DNA of 64,000 nt from positions 558,001-622,000 of the forward strand of contig JAJNDK010000002.1 in assembly GCA_021156365.1 (NCBI GenBank). The letters are read 5' to 3'. A program made the translations under genes and the position numbers. Numbering within the stretch: the stretch's first letter is position 1; every line of letters begins with the position of its first letter. This document shows, piece after piece, positions 8,427 to 18,121 of this stretch. This DNA is from Bacteroidota bacterium. Its GTDB lineage: Bacteria > Bacteroidota > Bacteroidia > B-17B0 > Aurantibacillaceae. The notes under the pieces were generated by a model. The model saw only the letters and a list, made by a program, of their open reading frames with translations. It made no database searches and was not told the origin of the DNA.

Positions 8427-11400
8427 TTATTTAGTGTGGCTTTTAGTTACAATGATCTTACCGATCGTTTGTTTTCCTTTGTCCTGGAATATTTTGCAGG
8501 TATATGCACCTTCTGCCACATCCGTCAGATCCACATCGAATTTATTGTATCCGGCAGGAGTGTTCTGGAAGGTATAAGACTTAACTGTCTGACCAACCAT
8601 GTTCACCAGGCTGATCGTTACCATACCACCCTGGGCATCCGGAATAACAACGTTCATGTTGTTCGCTGCCGGGTTTGGATAAAGAACCACCCCTTCTGAA
8701 GATTTGTTTTGCTTGATCAATCCTATCGGGAAAGCTCCGTCGTACTGAACCTGTGCACTGTCTGCAGACTCCTGCAGATCCGTAAGATCATCTCCGCAAA
8801 TGAGGGCAAACGCTACCTTAATAGAATCGCCTGCATTTATGCTGAAAGGGCCACTTGATACTACGTTCAATACATCTTCTCCGTCAACATCTGCCATACC
8901 TGCCTGCAAACGTGGAGTAGATAAAGCTGTGTATTTATCAGCCGTACTGTAAAAATTTCCTGCATCGTTAATGTCAATTCCGCCATTACCACCTGCTAAG
9001 TTATCAATTCCGTAATGATTGCCAGCTTCCGGTGTAAGCACTTTAATACCTGCATATTTTCCGTTTGTCCCGCTAAACCATGCATAACCCATTTTCCTGG
9101 AAGCATCGTAATCTGCCTTGTTTTTTGCATAATCCTGTGCTCCGTTTGATGGCCCCGGGATGTCCCAGTCGGAAGCAATACCTGCATATAAATTACTTAA
9201 AGCGCTTGCCCCTGTATTTTTTATATAGTATTGAACTATTACATATTTTCTGTGCCCCGGAACACTCCAGGCATAAGCACTGTGACTTACTCTTATGTTT
9301 TGAGTCGGAGTAGCGGGGGCATCACTTAAAATACCATGACAATCAAATTCAGATACTACATTAGGAATCGCTCTTGATACGCTACTTATCGAATTAAAAT
9401 CAGCGTCTGCAGTTGTTCCGTCCTCACCACGCACGCAGTCTGAAACAGTGGCAGTGCCTGTTCCGATCATCAAACCTCCTTCATACATCATCTGTGTTCC
9501 TAAGTAAGTGAATCCTAAACCTTCTGATGGTGGAGGACCCGCTTGGTTCCAACCGATTCTACCTTTACTTGTAATAGTAGTCTGAAGATCATTGATGCTA
9601 ATATTTATATAATCAACATTTACTGTTACATTTATAAAATACTGATCGTAATAGGCGCCGTCCTTGATTAAAACACGTAATGTAATTACAGAATTCAACG
9701 GTGTTCCCGGGTTGATCTTGAATGTAAACTGATCGGCCGTGTTGTTCACAGTACCTAAAGTAGCAATAGCGCCCAATGGAGCCGTTGTATCAATTGGGGT
9801 CACATACGTGGTTCCGGATATCGCTCTGATAGAAGCAACTGTTCCGGAAGAAGTAGCTGCGAGATAATTGATGAAATCGCCACTGATAAAAATGGTGTCT
9901 CCCACCACGATCGCGTGATCATTGTGATCATCCACTACACTGTTGATGAACACCACCGATGGAGCCTGTGGATCTGTTAATGCACGGAATGCATTCAATC
10001 GGCCTTTACCCATTTTGTTCTGAAGACCTGCCTGTGTAATTGCAGGCGTTGTAATGTTCGGTCCTGCCGCATAGTTATAATCGGTTGTTTGTTTCAAACG
10101 CTGTCCGATCTGCATCGCTGTGTAAGTTGGGAATTTTGATTTTACCAGACCTGCAGCGCCTGCTACGATCGGTGATGACATGGAGGTTCCGCTGCTTGAT
10201 GCGTAATTATTGTTGTACATACTGGCATCGATTCCGTTACCCGGCGCGCTGATGTCCACACTGTAATCGTAATTAGAGAAAGTAGCTCTTGCATCGCTGG
10301 TAGAGTTTGTTGCGGCCACCGATAATACATAATTATAAGAAGCAGGGAAATACGCTGTATTTGTTCCGTCGTTACCGGCCGCAGCAATTACGAGTGCATT
10401 CATGTTTATTGTTGCATAGTCAACGATATCCTGTCCGAATGATCCGCCGCCTGCACCGCCCCATGAGCAATTGATCACATGTGCACCATGATCTGCTGCG
10501 TAGGTAATACCTTCGTATCCGCCAATGATGTAACCAACTCCACCTGCACCACGTGTATCGTTATCAGCTGCTGCTTTTACAATAAGAAGCTTGCAGTTGA
10601 AACCTATACCGGCTCCGCCTGTTCCGTTATCCGAAACCTGGGAAGCACAGCCCGAAACGTGGGAACCGTGATTATTGTTCGCGCCCATAATAGTCGGATT
10701 GTTATCTCCTACTACGTTGTTGTAATCAGCTCCTCCTAAATCCCAGCCATTGAAGTTGTCAATATAGCCATCACCGTCATTATCCGCTCCATCGATAGGA
10801 TCGGCAGCGTTTTGTTTGAAGTTAGCTAACAGATCCGGGTGATCCATATCACTTCCGGAATCCACAATTCCGATAGTTGTATTCACATCTCCGCGGGAAC
10901 CGCCTAATGCAAGATCCCATGCTTTGTATGCCCTGATACGTTTGAACGCGTTACGTTGCTGCCCTGTTACCGAATCGGCACGGGAATCGTTCGGTTCATA
11001 ATCGAACATTTTATAAATATAATGTGGCTCCGCATAAGTAAGCGCACCTGTAAACAGGAGTTGATTGATTGCCTGATCAATTTCCACGCTGTTGATATAG
11101 GTAAGCTGGTAGATCAGCGAAAGATCCGCATATTTCTGTCCCAACTCATTTTTTTCCTTTGCAGGTGCCTTGTGGTTCGGAAACTTACGCTCCAGTTTAC
11201 TTACTCCAAGGTAATTCAAAACCAGCTGCAGCTGTGGATGCTGGATCCCATTGAGACCAGCCACCCCGCGGTACTGGGGACTTACTTTAAATACAATTGT
11301 TTTAGGAATATATTCTTCCTCAGTTACACCGGCCGGCATAACGAATTTTTTAACCGCTTTGAACGGCGCCTGATTCGCATTTTGTGCATTGATAGTCCCG

Positions 11401-11453
11401 GTAAACAACAATCCTGCTGCTAAGCCAAGCGCATACAGAGTAGAACTCTTCAT
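8427..11453 (-). CDS. Secreted subtilisin-like (S8) serine protease with T9SS sorting domain
   Basis: A 1008-residue secreted protease. A signal peptide is followed by a propeptide-like region to about residue 165 and an S8 catalytic domain with the triad in order: Asp in IGIVDSGSDMDHPDL (about 197), His in NNHGSHVSGCAS and Ser in SSGTSMSSPIVAGAAGLVK. DADNDGDGYIDN-like Asp repeats between them suggest calcium binding. Beta-rich domains of unknown function occupy about 490-915. The C-terminus with VVLYPNPAANNMNVVIP and the following strands is a type A T9SS sorting domain, so the protein is exported across the outer membrane and anchored or released. Substrates are unknown. Confidence 0.93.
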   Translation of the reverse strand: MKSSTLYALGLAAGLLFTGTINAQNANQAPFKAVKKFVMPAGVTEEEYIPKTIVFKVSPQYRGVAGLNGIQHPQLQLVLNYLGVSKLERKFPNHKAPAKEKNELGQKYADLSLIYQLTYINSVEIDQAINQLLFTGALTYAEPHYIYKMFDYEPNDSRADSVTGQQRNAFKRIRAYKAWDLALGGSRGDVNTTIGIVDSGSDMDHPDLLANFKQNAADPIDGADNDGDGYIDNFNGWDLGGADYNNVVGDNNPTIMGANNNHGSHVSGCASQVSDNGTGGAGIGFNCKLLIVKAAADNDTRGAGGVGYIIGGYEGITYAADHGAHVINCSWGGAGGGSFGQDIVDYATINMNALVIAAAGNDGTNTAYFPASYNYVLSVAATNSTSDARATFSNYDYSVDISAPGNGIDASMYNNNYASSSGTSMSSPIVAGAAGLVKSKFPTYTAMQIGQRLKQTTDYNYAAGPNITTPAITQAGLQNKMGKGRLNAFRALTDPQAPSVVFINSVVDDHNDHAIVVGDTIFISGDFINYLAATSSGTVASIRAISGTTYVTPIDTTAPLGAIATLGTVNNTADQFTFKINPGTPLNSVITLRVLIKDGAYYDQYFINVTVNVDYINISINDLQTTITSKGRIGWNQAGPPPSEGLGFTYLGTQMMYEGGLMIGTGTATVSDCVRGEDGTTADADFNSISSVSRAIPNVVSEFDCHGILSDAPATPTQNIRVSHSAYAWSVPGHRKYVIVQYYIKNTGASALSNLYAGIASDWDIPGPSNGAQDYAKNKADYDASRKMGYAWFSGTNGKYAGIKVLTPEAGNHYGIDNLAGGNGGIDINDAGNFYSTADKYTALSTPRLQAGMADVDGEDVLNVVSSGPFSINAGDSIKVAFALICGDDLTDLQESADSAQVQYDGAFPIGLIKQNKSSEGVVLYPNPAANNMNVVIPDAQGGMVTISLVNMVGQTVKSYTFQNTPAGYNKFDVDLTDVAEGAYTCKIFQDKGKQTIGKIIVTKSHTK

Positions 11454-11628
11454 TTGTTTTGGTATTGGTTTATTAATAGTTTCTTTATTTTCTGTTTGTT
11501 TCCTTTGCCTTGTTAATACAGGTAAAAATAGTTAAATTACTCATATTAAACAAGTTTCAATGATACAATCCAAAATTTTCATTTCAAATTATTTGGTATG
11601 AGCGATTATATGAAGGGATGAACGGTAA

Positions 11629-12084
11629 TTATCCGGTTTTGTGGTAGTTTTCGGGATAAAAGGGAATATCCGGTAGTAAAGTGCCTGTTTTATCCAGTAT
11701 TATGTGTTTAAGACCGTTGCTTAGCACCATAAACCGGGCCTGGTGGGTGAGATTGTAGCGCAGTACCTGCTCCACCGCCCTTTTATCCGGCACAATTTCG
11801 GGCGCTTTGCATTCAACCAACAGCAGGGGCTGTTTTTGGAGGTTATAGATCACAATGTCGGTTCGTTTGGCAGTGCTGTTCAGTTTTAATCCCCTCTCTA
11901 CCGTGATCAGCGACAAAGGATAATTTCGCTCTTCTGTTAAAAAACGGATCATGTGCTGCCGTACCCATTCTTCGGGATAGAGGTCGATAAATTTTTTTCG
12001 GATGTTGTCGAAAATTTGTAAAGTTCCCGTGCCTGTCTTACGCAGCCTAAATGTATAGTCGGGGAAATTTAATTTTGGTAGCAA
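11629..12084 (-). CDS. HsdR N-terminal-like (PD-(D/E)xK fold) small protein
   Basis: A 151-residue protein of the HSDR_N_2 type, i.e. the nuclease core of type I restriction R subunits without helicase or other subunits. RTDIVIYNLQKQPLLLVECKAP contains the Asp and the E-C-K of a PD-(D/E)xK site, and FRLRKTGTGTLQIFDNIRKK precedes it. No hsdM or hsdS gene is nearby, so it is not part of a restriction system in this window. The gene is divergent from amn and holA. Its substrate and role are unknown, although the fold and metal-site residues suggest DNA or RNA cleavage. Confidence 0.8.
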   Translation of the reverse strand: MLPKLNFPDYTFRLRKTGTGTLQIFDNIRKKFIDLYPEEWVRQHMIRFLTEERNYPLSLITVERGLKLNSTAKRTDIVIYNLQKQPLLLVECKAPEIVPDKRAVEQVLRYNLTHQARFMVLSNGLKHIILDKTGTLLPDIPFYPENYHKTG

Positions 12085-12175
12085 GGCTTTTTACGTTTAA
12101 CTTTGATTGCGATTACAAAGTAACAAAATATCAGTTACACCCCGAAGCTACCTACCCGCTTAAGAGATATAATTT

Positions 12176-12946
12176 ATGAAAACAAAAGAAGAGATCGTAA
12201 ACAACTGGTTGCCGCGCTATACGGGTAAAAAACTGGATGATTTTGGAAAATATATTTTGCTTACCAATTTCGGGGGCTATGTTAAAATGTTTGCCGATTG
12301 GAACAACGTGCCGGTAGAAGGACTGGACAGGCCTATGCAGACTGCTACCAGCGGGGGTATCACCATTATTAATTTCAGTATGGGGAGCGCTATGGCAGCT
12401 ACTATTATGGACCTGCTTACTGCCATCGATCCAAAGGCTGTATTGTTCCTTGGGAAATGCGGGGGATTAAAAAAGAAGAACCAGATCGGAGACCTTATCC
12501 TGCCGATCGCTGCCATTCGTGGCGAAGGGACTTCCAGTGATTATTTTCCTTCAGAAGTTCCTGCTCTGCCTTCCTTTAATCTGCAAAAAGCTATTTCGTA
12601 CACCATTCGTTTGAGCGGCCGCGATTACTGGACAGGAACCGTGTATACAACCAACCGCAGGGTGTGGGAACATGACGAGAAATTCAAAGAATACCTCCGC
12701 ACCATACGTGCTATGGCCATCGATATGGAAACGGCTACGATCTTCAGTGTAGGATTTTTCAATGAAATTCCGACAGGAGCATTATTACTGGTGAGTGATC
12801 AGCCGATGATACCGGAAGGCGTAAAAACCGAAGAGAGCGACAAAAAAGTAACCACCGATTATGTTACCGATCATTTGCGCATCGGTATCGATTCGTTGAA
12901 AGAGCTGCAGAACACCGGCATTTCCGTAAAGCACCTGAAATTCTGA
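12176..12946 (+). CDS. amn: AMP nucleosidase
   Basis: A 256-residue protein of the nucleoside phosphorylase superfamily, matching the shorter AMP nucleosidase branch common in Bacteroidota. This enzyme hydrolyses AMP to adenine and ribose-5-phosphate. Visible motifs are FSMGSAMAATIMDLLTAIDP, AVLFLGKCGGLKKKN in the phosphate-binding loop region and AIDMETATIFSVGFF, where the Met-Glu pair contacts ribose. The gene is followed by holA after 22 bases and begins a four-gene cluster. Transcription from the divergent upstream region is likely. Confidence 0.85.
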   Translation: MKTKEEIVNNWLPRYTGKKLDDFGKYILLTNFGGYVKMFADWNNVPVEGLDRPMQTATSGGITIINFSMGSAMAATIMDLLTAIDPKAVLFLGKCGGLKKKNQIGDLILPIAAIRGEGTSSDYFPSEVPALPSFNLQKAISYTIRLSGRDYWTGTVYTTNRRVWEHDEKFKEYLRTIRAMAIDMETATIFSVGFFNEIPTGALLLVSDQPMIPEGVKTEESDKKVTTDYVTDHLRIGIDSLKELQNTGISVKHLKF

Positions 12947-12968
12947 TTTATTATACGCGTGGACAGAG

Positions 12969-14021
12969 ATGAAAGAATACGAAGAAATTTTAACCGACCT
13001 TAAACGAAAGATCCTCAAACCGGTTTATTTCCTCTGTGGCGAAGAACCTTATTTTATTGACAAGATAAGTGATTACATCGAGCACACGATCCTGGATGAA
13101 AGCGAGCGTGAGTTCAATCAAAGCGTTCTTTATGGACGTGAAATAAGTATGGCCGAGATCATAGGATCTGCCAAGCGCTTCCCCATGATGAGTGATTACC
13201 AGGTAGTGATCGTGAAAGAAGCGCAGAACCTGAAAGAATTTTCGAAAGGCGGTGGCGATGATGAAGGCGACAGTAAAGCTGCTTCGGGGAAAAATCCTTT
13301 CCTGGCTTACGTGGAGAACCCACAACCATCAACGATCTTAGTGATCTGCCACAAATACAAATCGCTCGACAAACGCACGGCCTTATACAAAACCCTGCAG
13401 AAAAAAGCGGTCTTTTTAGATTCGGGCAAGCTCTATGACAACCAGGTGCCGGGCTGGATCAATGAATACATCAAAGAAAAAAAGTACAGGATCAATCCGC
13501 GCGCTTCCCAGATGCTGGCTGATTACCTGGGGAACGATCTTTCGAAAATTTCGAACGAGCTGGATAAATTGTTCATCAGCATTCCTGAAGGAAGCGAGAT
13601 CAGCGCCGAGCAGATCCAGGACAATATCGGGATCAGTAAAGACTTCAATGTGTTTGAATTGCAGGATGCGCTGGCCAAAAAAGATGTGCTGAAATCGAAT
13701 ATGATCGTGAATTATTTTGCTGCTAATCCGAAGGACAACCCGATGCCCGTACTAATGAGTAATTTGTACAACTACTTTAATAAAGTATTGCAATATCATT
13801 TCGTGGCTGATAAAAACAAATTCAATGTGGCGAAAGAATTGGGCGTGAACCCTTTTTTTGTGGATGGTTATCAGCGGGCGGCATCTAATTATCCGAGCTC
13901 CAAACTGAAAGCCATCTTCGGGTTCCTGCGCGAGTGCGATACCAAATCAAAAGGGGTGGATAATGCCAGTGCTACGGATGGGGAACTGATGAAGGAACTG
14001 GTGTTTAAGATATTGCATTGA
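12969..14021 (+). CDS. holA: DNA polymerase III subunit delta
   Basis: A 350-residue clamp-loader subunit, the AAA+-like delta wrench that opens the beta clamp. It begins with ILTDLKRKILKPVYFLCGEEPYFIDKI, the usual N-terminus of HolA, including the P-loop-like strand without a functional Walker A. Long helices and NPKDNPMPVLMSNLYNYFNKVLQYH follow in the C-terminal collar domain. The length agrees with HolA. It lies 22 bases after amn and shares its strand; a small lipoprotein gene follows 30 bases later. Confidence 0.9.
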   Translation: MKEYEEILTDLKRKILKPVYFLCGEEPYFIDKISDYIEHTILDESEREFNQSVLYGREISMAEIIGSAKRFPMMSDYQVVIVKEAQNLKEFSKGGGDDEGDSKAASGKNPFLAYVENPQPSTILVICHKYKSLDKRTALYKTLQKKAVFLDSGKLYDNQVPGWINEYIKEKKYRINPRASQMLADYLGNDLSKISNELDKLFISIPEGSEISAEQIQDNIGISKDFNVFELQDALAKKDVLKSNMIVNYFAANPKDNPMPVLMSNLYNYFNKVLQYHFVADKNKFNVAKELGVNPFFVDGYQRAASNYPSSKLKAIFGFLRECDTKSKGVDNASATDGELMKELVFKILH

Positions 14022-14051
14022 TCCCCAACTTCATTTACTTTTAAACAAACA

Positions 14052-14393
14052 ATGAAAGGTTTCATCGTATTTTTAATAGTGACATTGCTCTACTGTTGCA
14101 GTAGTCATACTCCAATACGTCCGGTTGGTGTTGATCCGTCAGCCAAATGGATAGGCGGAGTCGATGGAGGTTATTGGATAAAAGTAATACAGGTAATAAA
14201 CGATACCTGCATTAACCTAAGAGTTTTCAATGACTATACAGGTAAGATAGAGGCTGATAAAGTTTTTAGTGCCAAAGCCGGGACAATTGAACTCACACGA
14301 TTCGATGAGAAAAGCATTTATGGAATGTTCAATTTTGTTACTGCAACTCAAGTATCCATAAAAAACAACGACGACTATATTTTATTTGAATAA
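14052..14393 (+). CDS. Small hypothetical lipoprotein
   Basis: A 113-residue product with a short hydrophobic signal (MKGFIVFLIVTLLYCCSSH) ending in a lipobox-like LLYC-C, so it is probably lipidated at the cysteine. The mature part has no recognisable domain and contains several beta-strands. A -7-like TACTTTTA with a TTG about 20 bases before it lies just upstream at 14013-14043, so it may have its own promoter. Its stop overlaps the next start by one base (TAATG), which suggests coupling with the aldehyde dehydrogenase. Confidence 0.6.
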   Translation: MKGFIVFLIVTLLYCCSSHTPIRPVGVDPSAKWIGGVDGGYWIKVIQVINDTCINLRVFNDYTGKIEADKVFSAKAGTIELTRFDEKSIYGMFNFVTATQVSIKNNDDYILFE

Positions 14394-15808
14394 TGAAAAC
14401 ATTCAACATATACTGCGGTGGCGAATTCATCACAAGCACTTCTCCGCTGGAAGTGAAAAATCCGTTCGACGGTTCTGTAGTCGCTACTACTTTTCAGGCA
14501 GATGAAAAAATACTGGAGCAGGCTATTCAAAAAGCATTGGCTGTAAAACAACAATTGAAAGAACTGCCTTCCTATGCAAAGTATGAAGCGCTGCTTTATA
14601 TTTCCAACAAGCTGAAGGAAAATAAAAAATTTCATGCGGAGCTGCTCTCAGCAGAAAGCGCCAAACCTATGCGATATGCACTGGCGGAGATCGACCGCTC
14701 CATCCAGACTTTTTTGATTGCTGCGGAAGAGAGCAAACGTTTGCCAAAAGAATATATGTCGCTCGACTGGACAGTAGCAGGAAAACAAAAGGAAGGAATT
14801 GTAAATTATTTTCCGATCGGTTTGGTGGCAGGCATTGCGCCGTTCAATTTTCCACTTAATCTCGCCGTGCATAAACTGGCTCCCGCTATTGCCACCGGCT
14901 GTCCCATCATTCTGAAACCTGCCAGCTCCACCCCGCTTTCCACACTTTCATTGGCGCAGATCATCGATGAAACTGAATTGCCGAAAGGCGCTCTGTCCAT
15001 TTTACCTATGAACAGGAAAACAGGAAATTTACTGGTGACCGATGAGCGTTTCAATTTACTGAGCTTTACAGGATCACCTGTAGTGGGCTGGGAAATGAAG
15101 AAACAGGCCGGGAAGAAAAAAGTAGTATTAGAGTTAGGAGGAAATGCCGGCGTAATTATTTCCGACACAAAAAACCTGGACGATGTAGTAACAAAATCGA
15201 TGATCGGTGCTTTCTCCTACAGCGGGCAGATCTGTATCCACGCTCAGCGTTTTGTGGTGCACGAAAAATTATTCGATGCTTTTTTAACTGAGCTGAAAAA
15301 ACAAACGCTTCTTCTTAAAAATGAAAATCCTCATGCGGAAGGAACCGTGATCAGCTCGATGATCGACGAAGAAAATGCCCTGCGCGTGGAACAATGGGTG
15401 CAGGAAGCTCTTTCGCAGGGAGCCGAACTGATCTGCGGCGGAAAAAGAACAGGGACCTATGTGGAACCCACTATTCTCATCAAGTGCACAGATACTATGA
15501 AAGTGTATGCGGAAGAAGTGTTCGGGCCGGTGATCTGCGTGGAAAAATACTCGGGTGATATAAAAGAAGCAGTAGATGCCATCAACAACAGCAAGTTTGG
15601 ATTGCAGTGCGGCGTGTTTACGGATTCCGTTGCAGAGCTGGATTATTGTTTTAAACACATAGAGGTAGGCGGAGTGATCCACAATCAAATGCCCACGATC
15701 CGCTTCGACCAGATGCCGTATGGTGGGATCAAAGAAAGTGGCTTAGGGCGCGAAGGTATCCGCTATGCTATGATGGATATGCTGGAGCCGAAGATCCTGG
15801 TGAAATAA
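14393..15808 (+). CDS. NAD(P)-dependent aldehyde dehydrogenase family protein
   Basis: A 471-residue complete aldehyde dehydrogenase. The N-terminal Rossmann part contains GIVNYFPIGLVAGIAPFNFPLN, and KPASSTPLSTL binds cofactor. The catalytic Glu lies in VVLELGGNAG and the nucleophile Cys at about residue 281 in YSGQICIHAQRF. EEVFGPVICVEKYS and GGIKESGLGREGI follow at the usual spacing. The GQICIHAQR motif is typical of the lactaldehyde/succinate semialdehyde-like members, but the substrate cannot be assigned. It starts within the stop codon of the small lipoprotein gene. Confidence 0.9.
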   Translation: MKTFNIYCGGEFITSTSPLEVKNPFDGSVVATTFQADEKILEQAIQKALAVKQQLKELPSYAKYEALLYISNKLKENKKFHAELLSAESAKPMRYALAEIDRSIQTFLIAAEESKRLPKEYMSLDWTVAGKQKEGIVNYFPIGLVAGIAPFNFPLNLAVHKLAPAIATGCPIILKPASSTPLSTLSLAQIIDETELPKGALSILPMNRKTGNLLVTDERFNLLSFTGSPVVGWEMKKQAGKKKVVLELGGNAGVIISDTKNLDDVVTKSMIGAFSYSGQICIHAQRFVVHEKLFDAFLTELKKQTLLLKNENPHAEGTVISSMIDEENALRVEQWVQEALSQGAELICGGKRTGTYVEPTILIKCTDTMKVYAEEVFGPVICVEKYSGDIKEAVDAINNSKFGLQCGVFTDSVAELDYCFKHIEVGGVIHNQMPTIRFDQMPYGGIKESGLGREGIRYAMMDMLEPKILVK

Positions 15809-15816
15809 GATCCTGC

Positions 15817-17022
15817 TTATTTTTTCTCCGGGAACACGGTATAGGGCAAAGTAACGGAATGCACTTTTCCGCTCTTAAGGAATTGCAGGGTCAATGGTTT
15901 TCCTTCTCTTTTTGCAGCCCACACTTCCTTCAGCATTGCACAGGGAGAAGCATTTTCGGAACTTATCGCATTCACACCTATGATCGTATCTCCTACACTG
16001 AGCTGTTCCGTAAGCGGGGAAAACTCCAGCTCCTTTGCCCCGATAAGCAAAATGCCTGTTGTAAGCATAGGATAAAATCCATAGGATAAATAAGGACTGC
16101 CTGCGGTTTCTCTACCCGGTATATACAGGATGTTCTTTTCGAAATCGAAGGCAATGCTTTCATAATTCTTTTTGAAGAATCCTGTACCGATCAGCGAATG
16201 GGTATTCTTCCCCTGCTGAATGTGCACATTGTTCACACGGATGCCTGCACTATCGGAAACCGTATGCAGGAAACCGGCAATAGTATCGGGCTTTCCTCCG
16301 AATAAACCGACGGCCGTATTTCCCACTGTCTGCCAGCGGGCCTGCCCCATGGTCACTTTCTGAGATACGGAAGGCATATCACTGTTCTTGCCGATATCTA
16401 CCATGAATGTTTCTTTTATATTTCCCATATACAGATCGATGTAGGGAATCCTGCTTTTCGTTTTGAAAGGTATTGCTTTGGCATTCAGTGGTAATACAGG
16501 ATCTTTTTTTACATCACTCACCATGAGCAGTTCCCGTTTATAATCTATATACCAGTTGTTACGGCATATCACATTCATCCCAAGTATACCGTCAATATCC
16601 ATACAGGAAAATGCAGGGCTCGACCTTAAGTCACTTACAAGCACTCCAACATTTGTATAACACAGTTCACCCAGGTTCATTTCTTTGACCTGCGCAACAG
16701 GAAGCTTTTGCCGCGATCCCTGCGAGTCGTGGACCTTGACCGGGTGCATTTTTTTCACTCCTTCGCTCTCCGCCAGTTCCTTCGATATCAGCGTGGTTTG
16801 TGCACCCGTATCATACGCAAAGCGATAGGTTTTCCCTTTGATAACAACAGGTATGATAACAAGATCAAAATCGTTGCTGAACCTGATCTCCAGGGGCTTT
16901 GAAGGTGCGTTCCGCAATCCGGCCTGCGATAACTTGTATGCCGATCGGTACATACAGGAAGAAACGAAAAAAAGAAAGAACAGGATCACTGTCTTTTTAA
17001 AAAGAGTATACTTATTAAACAT
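15817..17022 (-). CDS. Retropepsin-like aspartyl protease with PDZ domain
   Basis: A 401-residue exported protein with a lipobox-like FFVSSC after the hydrophobic start. The first half carries FAYDTGAQTTLISKELAE, the Asp-Thr-Gly active-site motif of aspartyl proteases. The second half has FMVDIGKNSDMPSV where a second D-[TS]-G would be expected, here D-I-G. The C-terminal 90 residues resemble a PDZ domain (LSVGDTIIGVNAI). The protein is probably in the periplasm, and whether the second half is active is doubtful. It converges on the aldehyde dehydrogenase gene with 8 bases between. Confidence 0.82.
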   Translation of the reverse strand: MFNKYTLFKKTVILFFLFFVSSCMYRSAYKLSQAGLRNAPSKPLEIRFSNDFDLVIIPVVIKGKTYRFAYDTGAQTTLISKELAESEGVKKMHPVKVHDSQGSRQKLPVAQVKEMNLGELCYTNVGVLVSDLRSSPAFSCMDIDGILGMNVICRNNWYIDYKRELLMVSDVKKDPVLPLNAKAIPFKTKSRIPYIDLYMGNIKETFMVDIGKNSDMPSVSQKVTMGQARWQTVGNTAVGLFGGKPDTIAGFLHTVSDSAGIRVNNVHIQQGKNTHSLIGTGFFKKNYESIAFDFEKNILYIPGRETAGSPYLSYGFYPMLTTGILLIGAKELEFSPLTEQLSVGDTIIGVNAISSENASPCAMLKEVWAAKREGKPLTLQFLKSGKVHSVTLPYTVFPEKK

Positions 17023-17059
17023 AGAGGCCGGAATAAAAAGGGTAAGGTAAAAATTATTT

Positions 17060-17893
17060 CTAACTTTTTCTCTTCACGCCCTTTTTTGCAATTGATCCTT
17101 TCACTATAACTCTTTTGGTGACTGCTTTCTTCGTGATCGTTTTCTTTACAGGTGATTTTTTGACAACAACTTTTTTAGCAGTGGCTTTCTTAACGGTCTT
17201 CTTCGCTGCTTTTTTAACAACCTTCTTTTCTTTTGTAGGTTTTGGGCCTGAAGCTGCCAAAGCTCCTGCACCCGAAAGGCAGTATTCACAAACGCTGTTC
17301 ATCACACATTCGTCATGCTTCGGGTTGGATGGCCTGCAGATCTCTCTTCCTAAATGGGATATCGCCATACCGGTTTCCCCCCACATATCCTGTGGCAGGG
17401 CTTCCATCATTTGTGCTTCCAGTTTTTTAGGATCCGTTCCTTTTGCAATTCCCAGTCGTGGCGCCACACGTACCACATGCAGATCGACCATGATGCCTTC
17501 CGCTTTCACGCCGGTCTCGCGCATGATAACGTTAGCCGATTTGCGTCCGATACCCGGCAGTGCAGTGAGGCCTTCCATTGTAAGCGGGATGCTTTTATCC
17601 CGTTTTACTTCTTTTGCGATCTTCAGCAACCATTCCGCTTTGTTGGCAGAGCCGCTTACCTTTTTTATATGCTTCATCAGGGCAGCGCTATTGGTAGCCG
17701 CCAATGCCTGCATATCCGGAAAATCTTTGAACAGTTCCGGGGCGAGGGAATTGATATGCCTGTCGGAGTCGCGGGCCGAAAGAACCACCATCACCAATAG
17801 CTGATACGTGTTTTTATAATCAAGCGGATGCTTTTTGCCTTTGTATTTTGCAAGCAAAGGTTTTATCGCCTGGGGCCAATTGGTTGTTTTCAT
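17060..17893 (-). CDS. Endonuclease III-like DNA glycosylase with histone H1-like tail
   Basis: Residues about 1-205 form a HhH-GPD base-excision glycosylase. LPGIGRKSANVIMRETG contains the helix-hairpin-helix and catalytic Lys, and VDLHVVRVAPRLGIAKG the catalytic Asp. Four C-terminal cysteines are spaced C-x9-C-x5-C-x2-C, not the usual C-x6-C-x2-C-x5-C of the iron-sulfur cluster in Nth. Residues about 207-277 are a Lys/Ala/Val-rich low-complexity tail with many KKA, KKT and KKAV repeats, like histone H1 or Hup C-termini, likely for nonspecific DNA binding. The role is most likely removal of oxidised pyrimidines. Confidence 0.88.
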   Translation of the reverse strand: MKTTNWPQAIKPLLAKYKGKKHPLDYKNTYQLLVMVVLSARDSDRHINSLAPELFKDFPDMQALAATNSAALMKHIKKVSGSANKAEWLLKIAKEVKRDKSIPLTMEGLTALPGIGRKSANVIMRETGVKAEGIMVDLHVVRVAPRLGIAKGTDPKKLEAQMMEALPQDMWGETGMAISHLGREICRPSNPKHDECVMNSVCEYCLSGAGALAASGPKPTKEKKVVKKAAKKTVKKATAKKVVVKKSPVKKTITKKAVTKRVIVKGSIAKKGVKRKS

Positions 17894-18121
17894 ATATTAA
17901 ATATAGAACATTTTAAATTGTAGTAAAACATCTGCTGCGAATTTCAATTACATGGGGCCAAATACACATCAGATAAACACACATATACATCTTCAGCTTC
18001 TACCCACAGTTTATTCCAGAGATTTACCACACCTAACGAACACTTTCTCTAAACTACAACTACTGTCATAGTCTTTAGGCTGGTTTGCTACTGCATTGAA
18101 AAACAATAAAAACAAATATAT

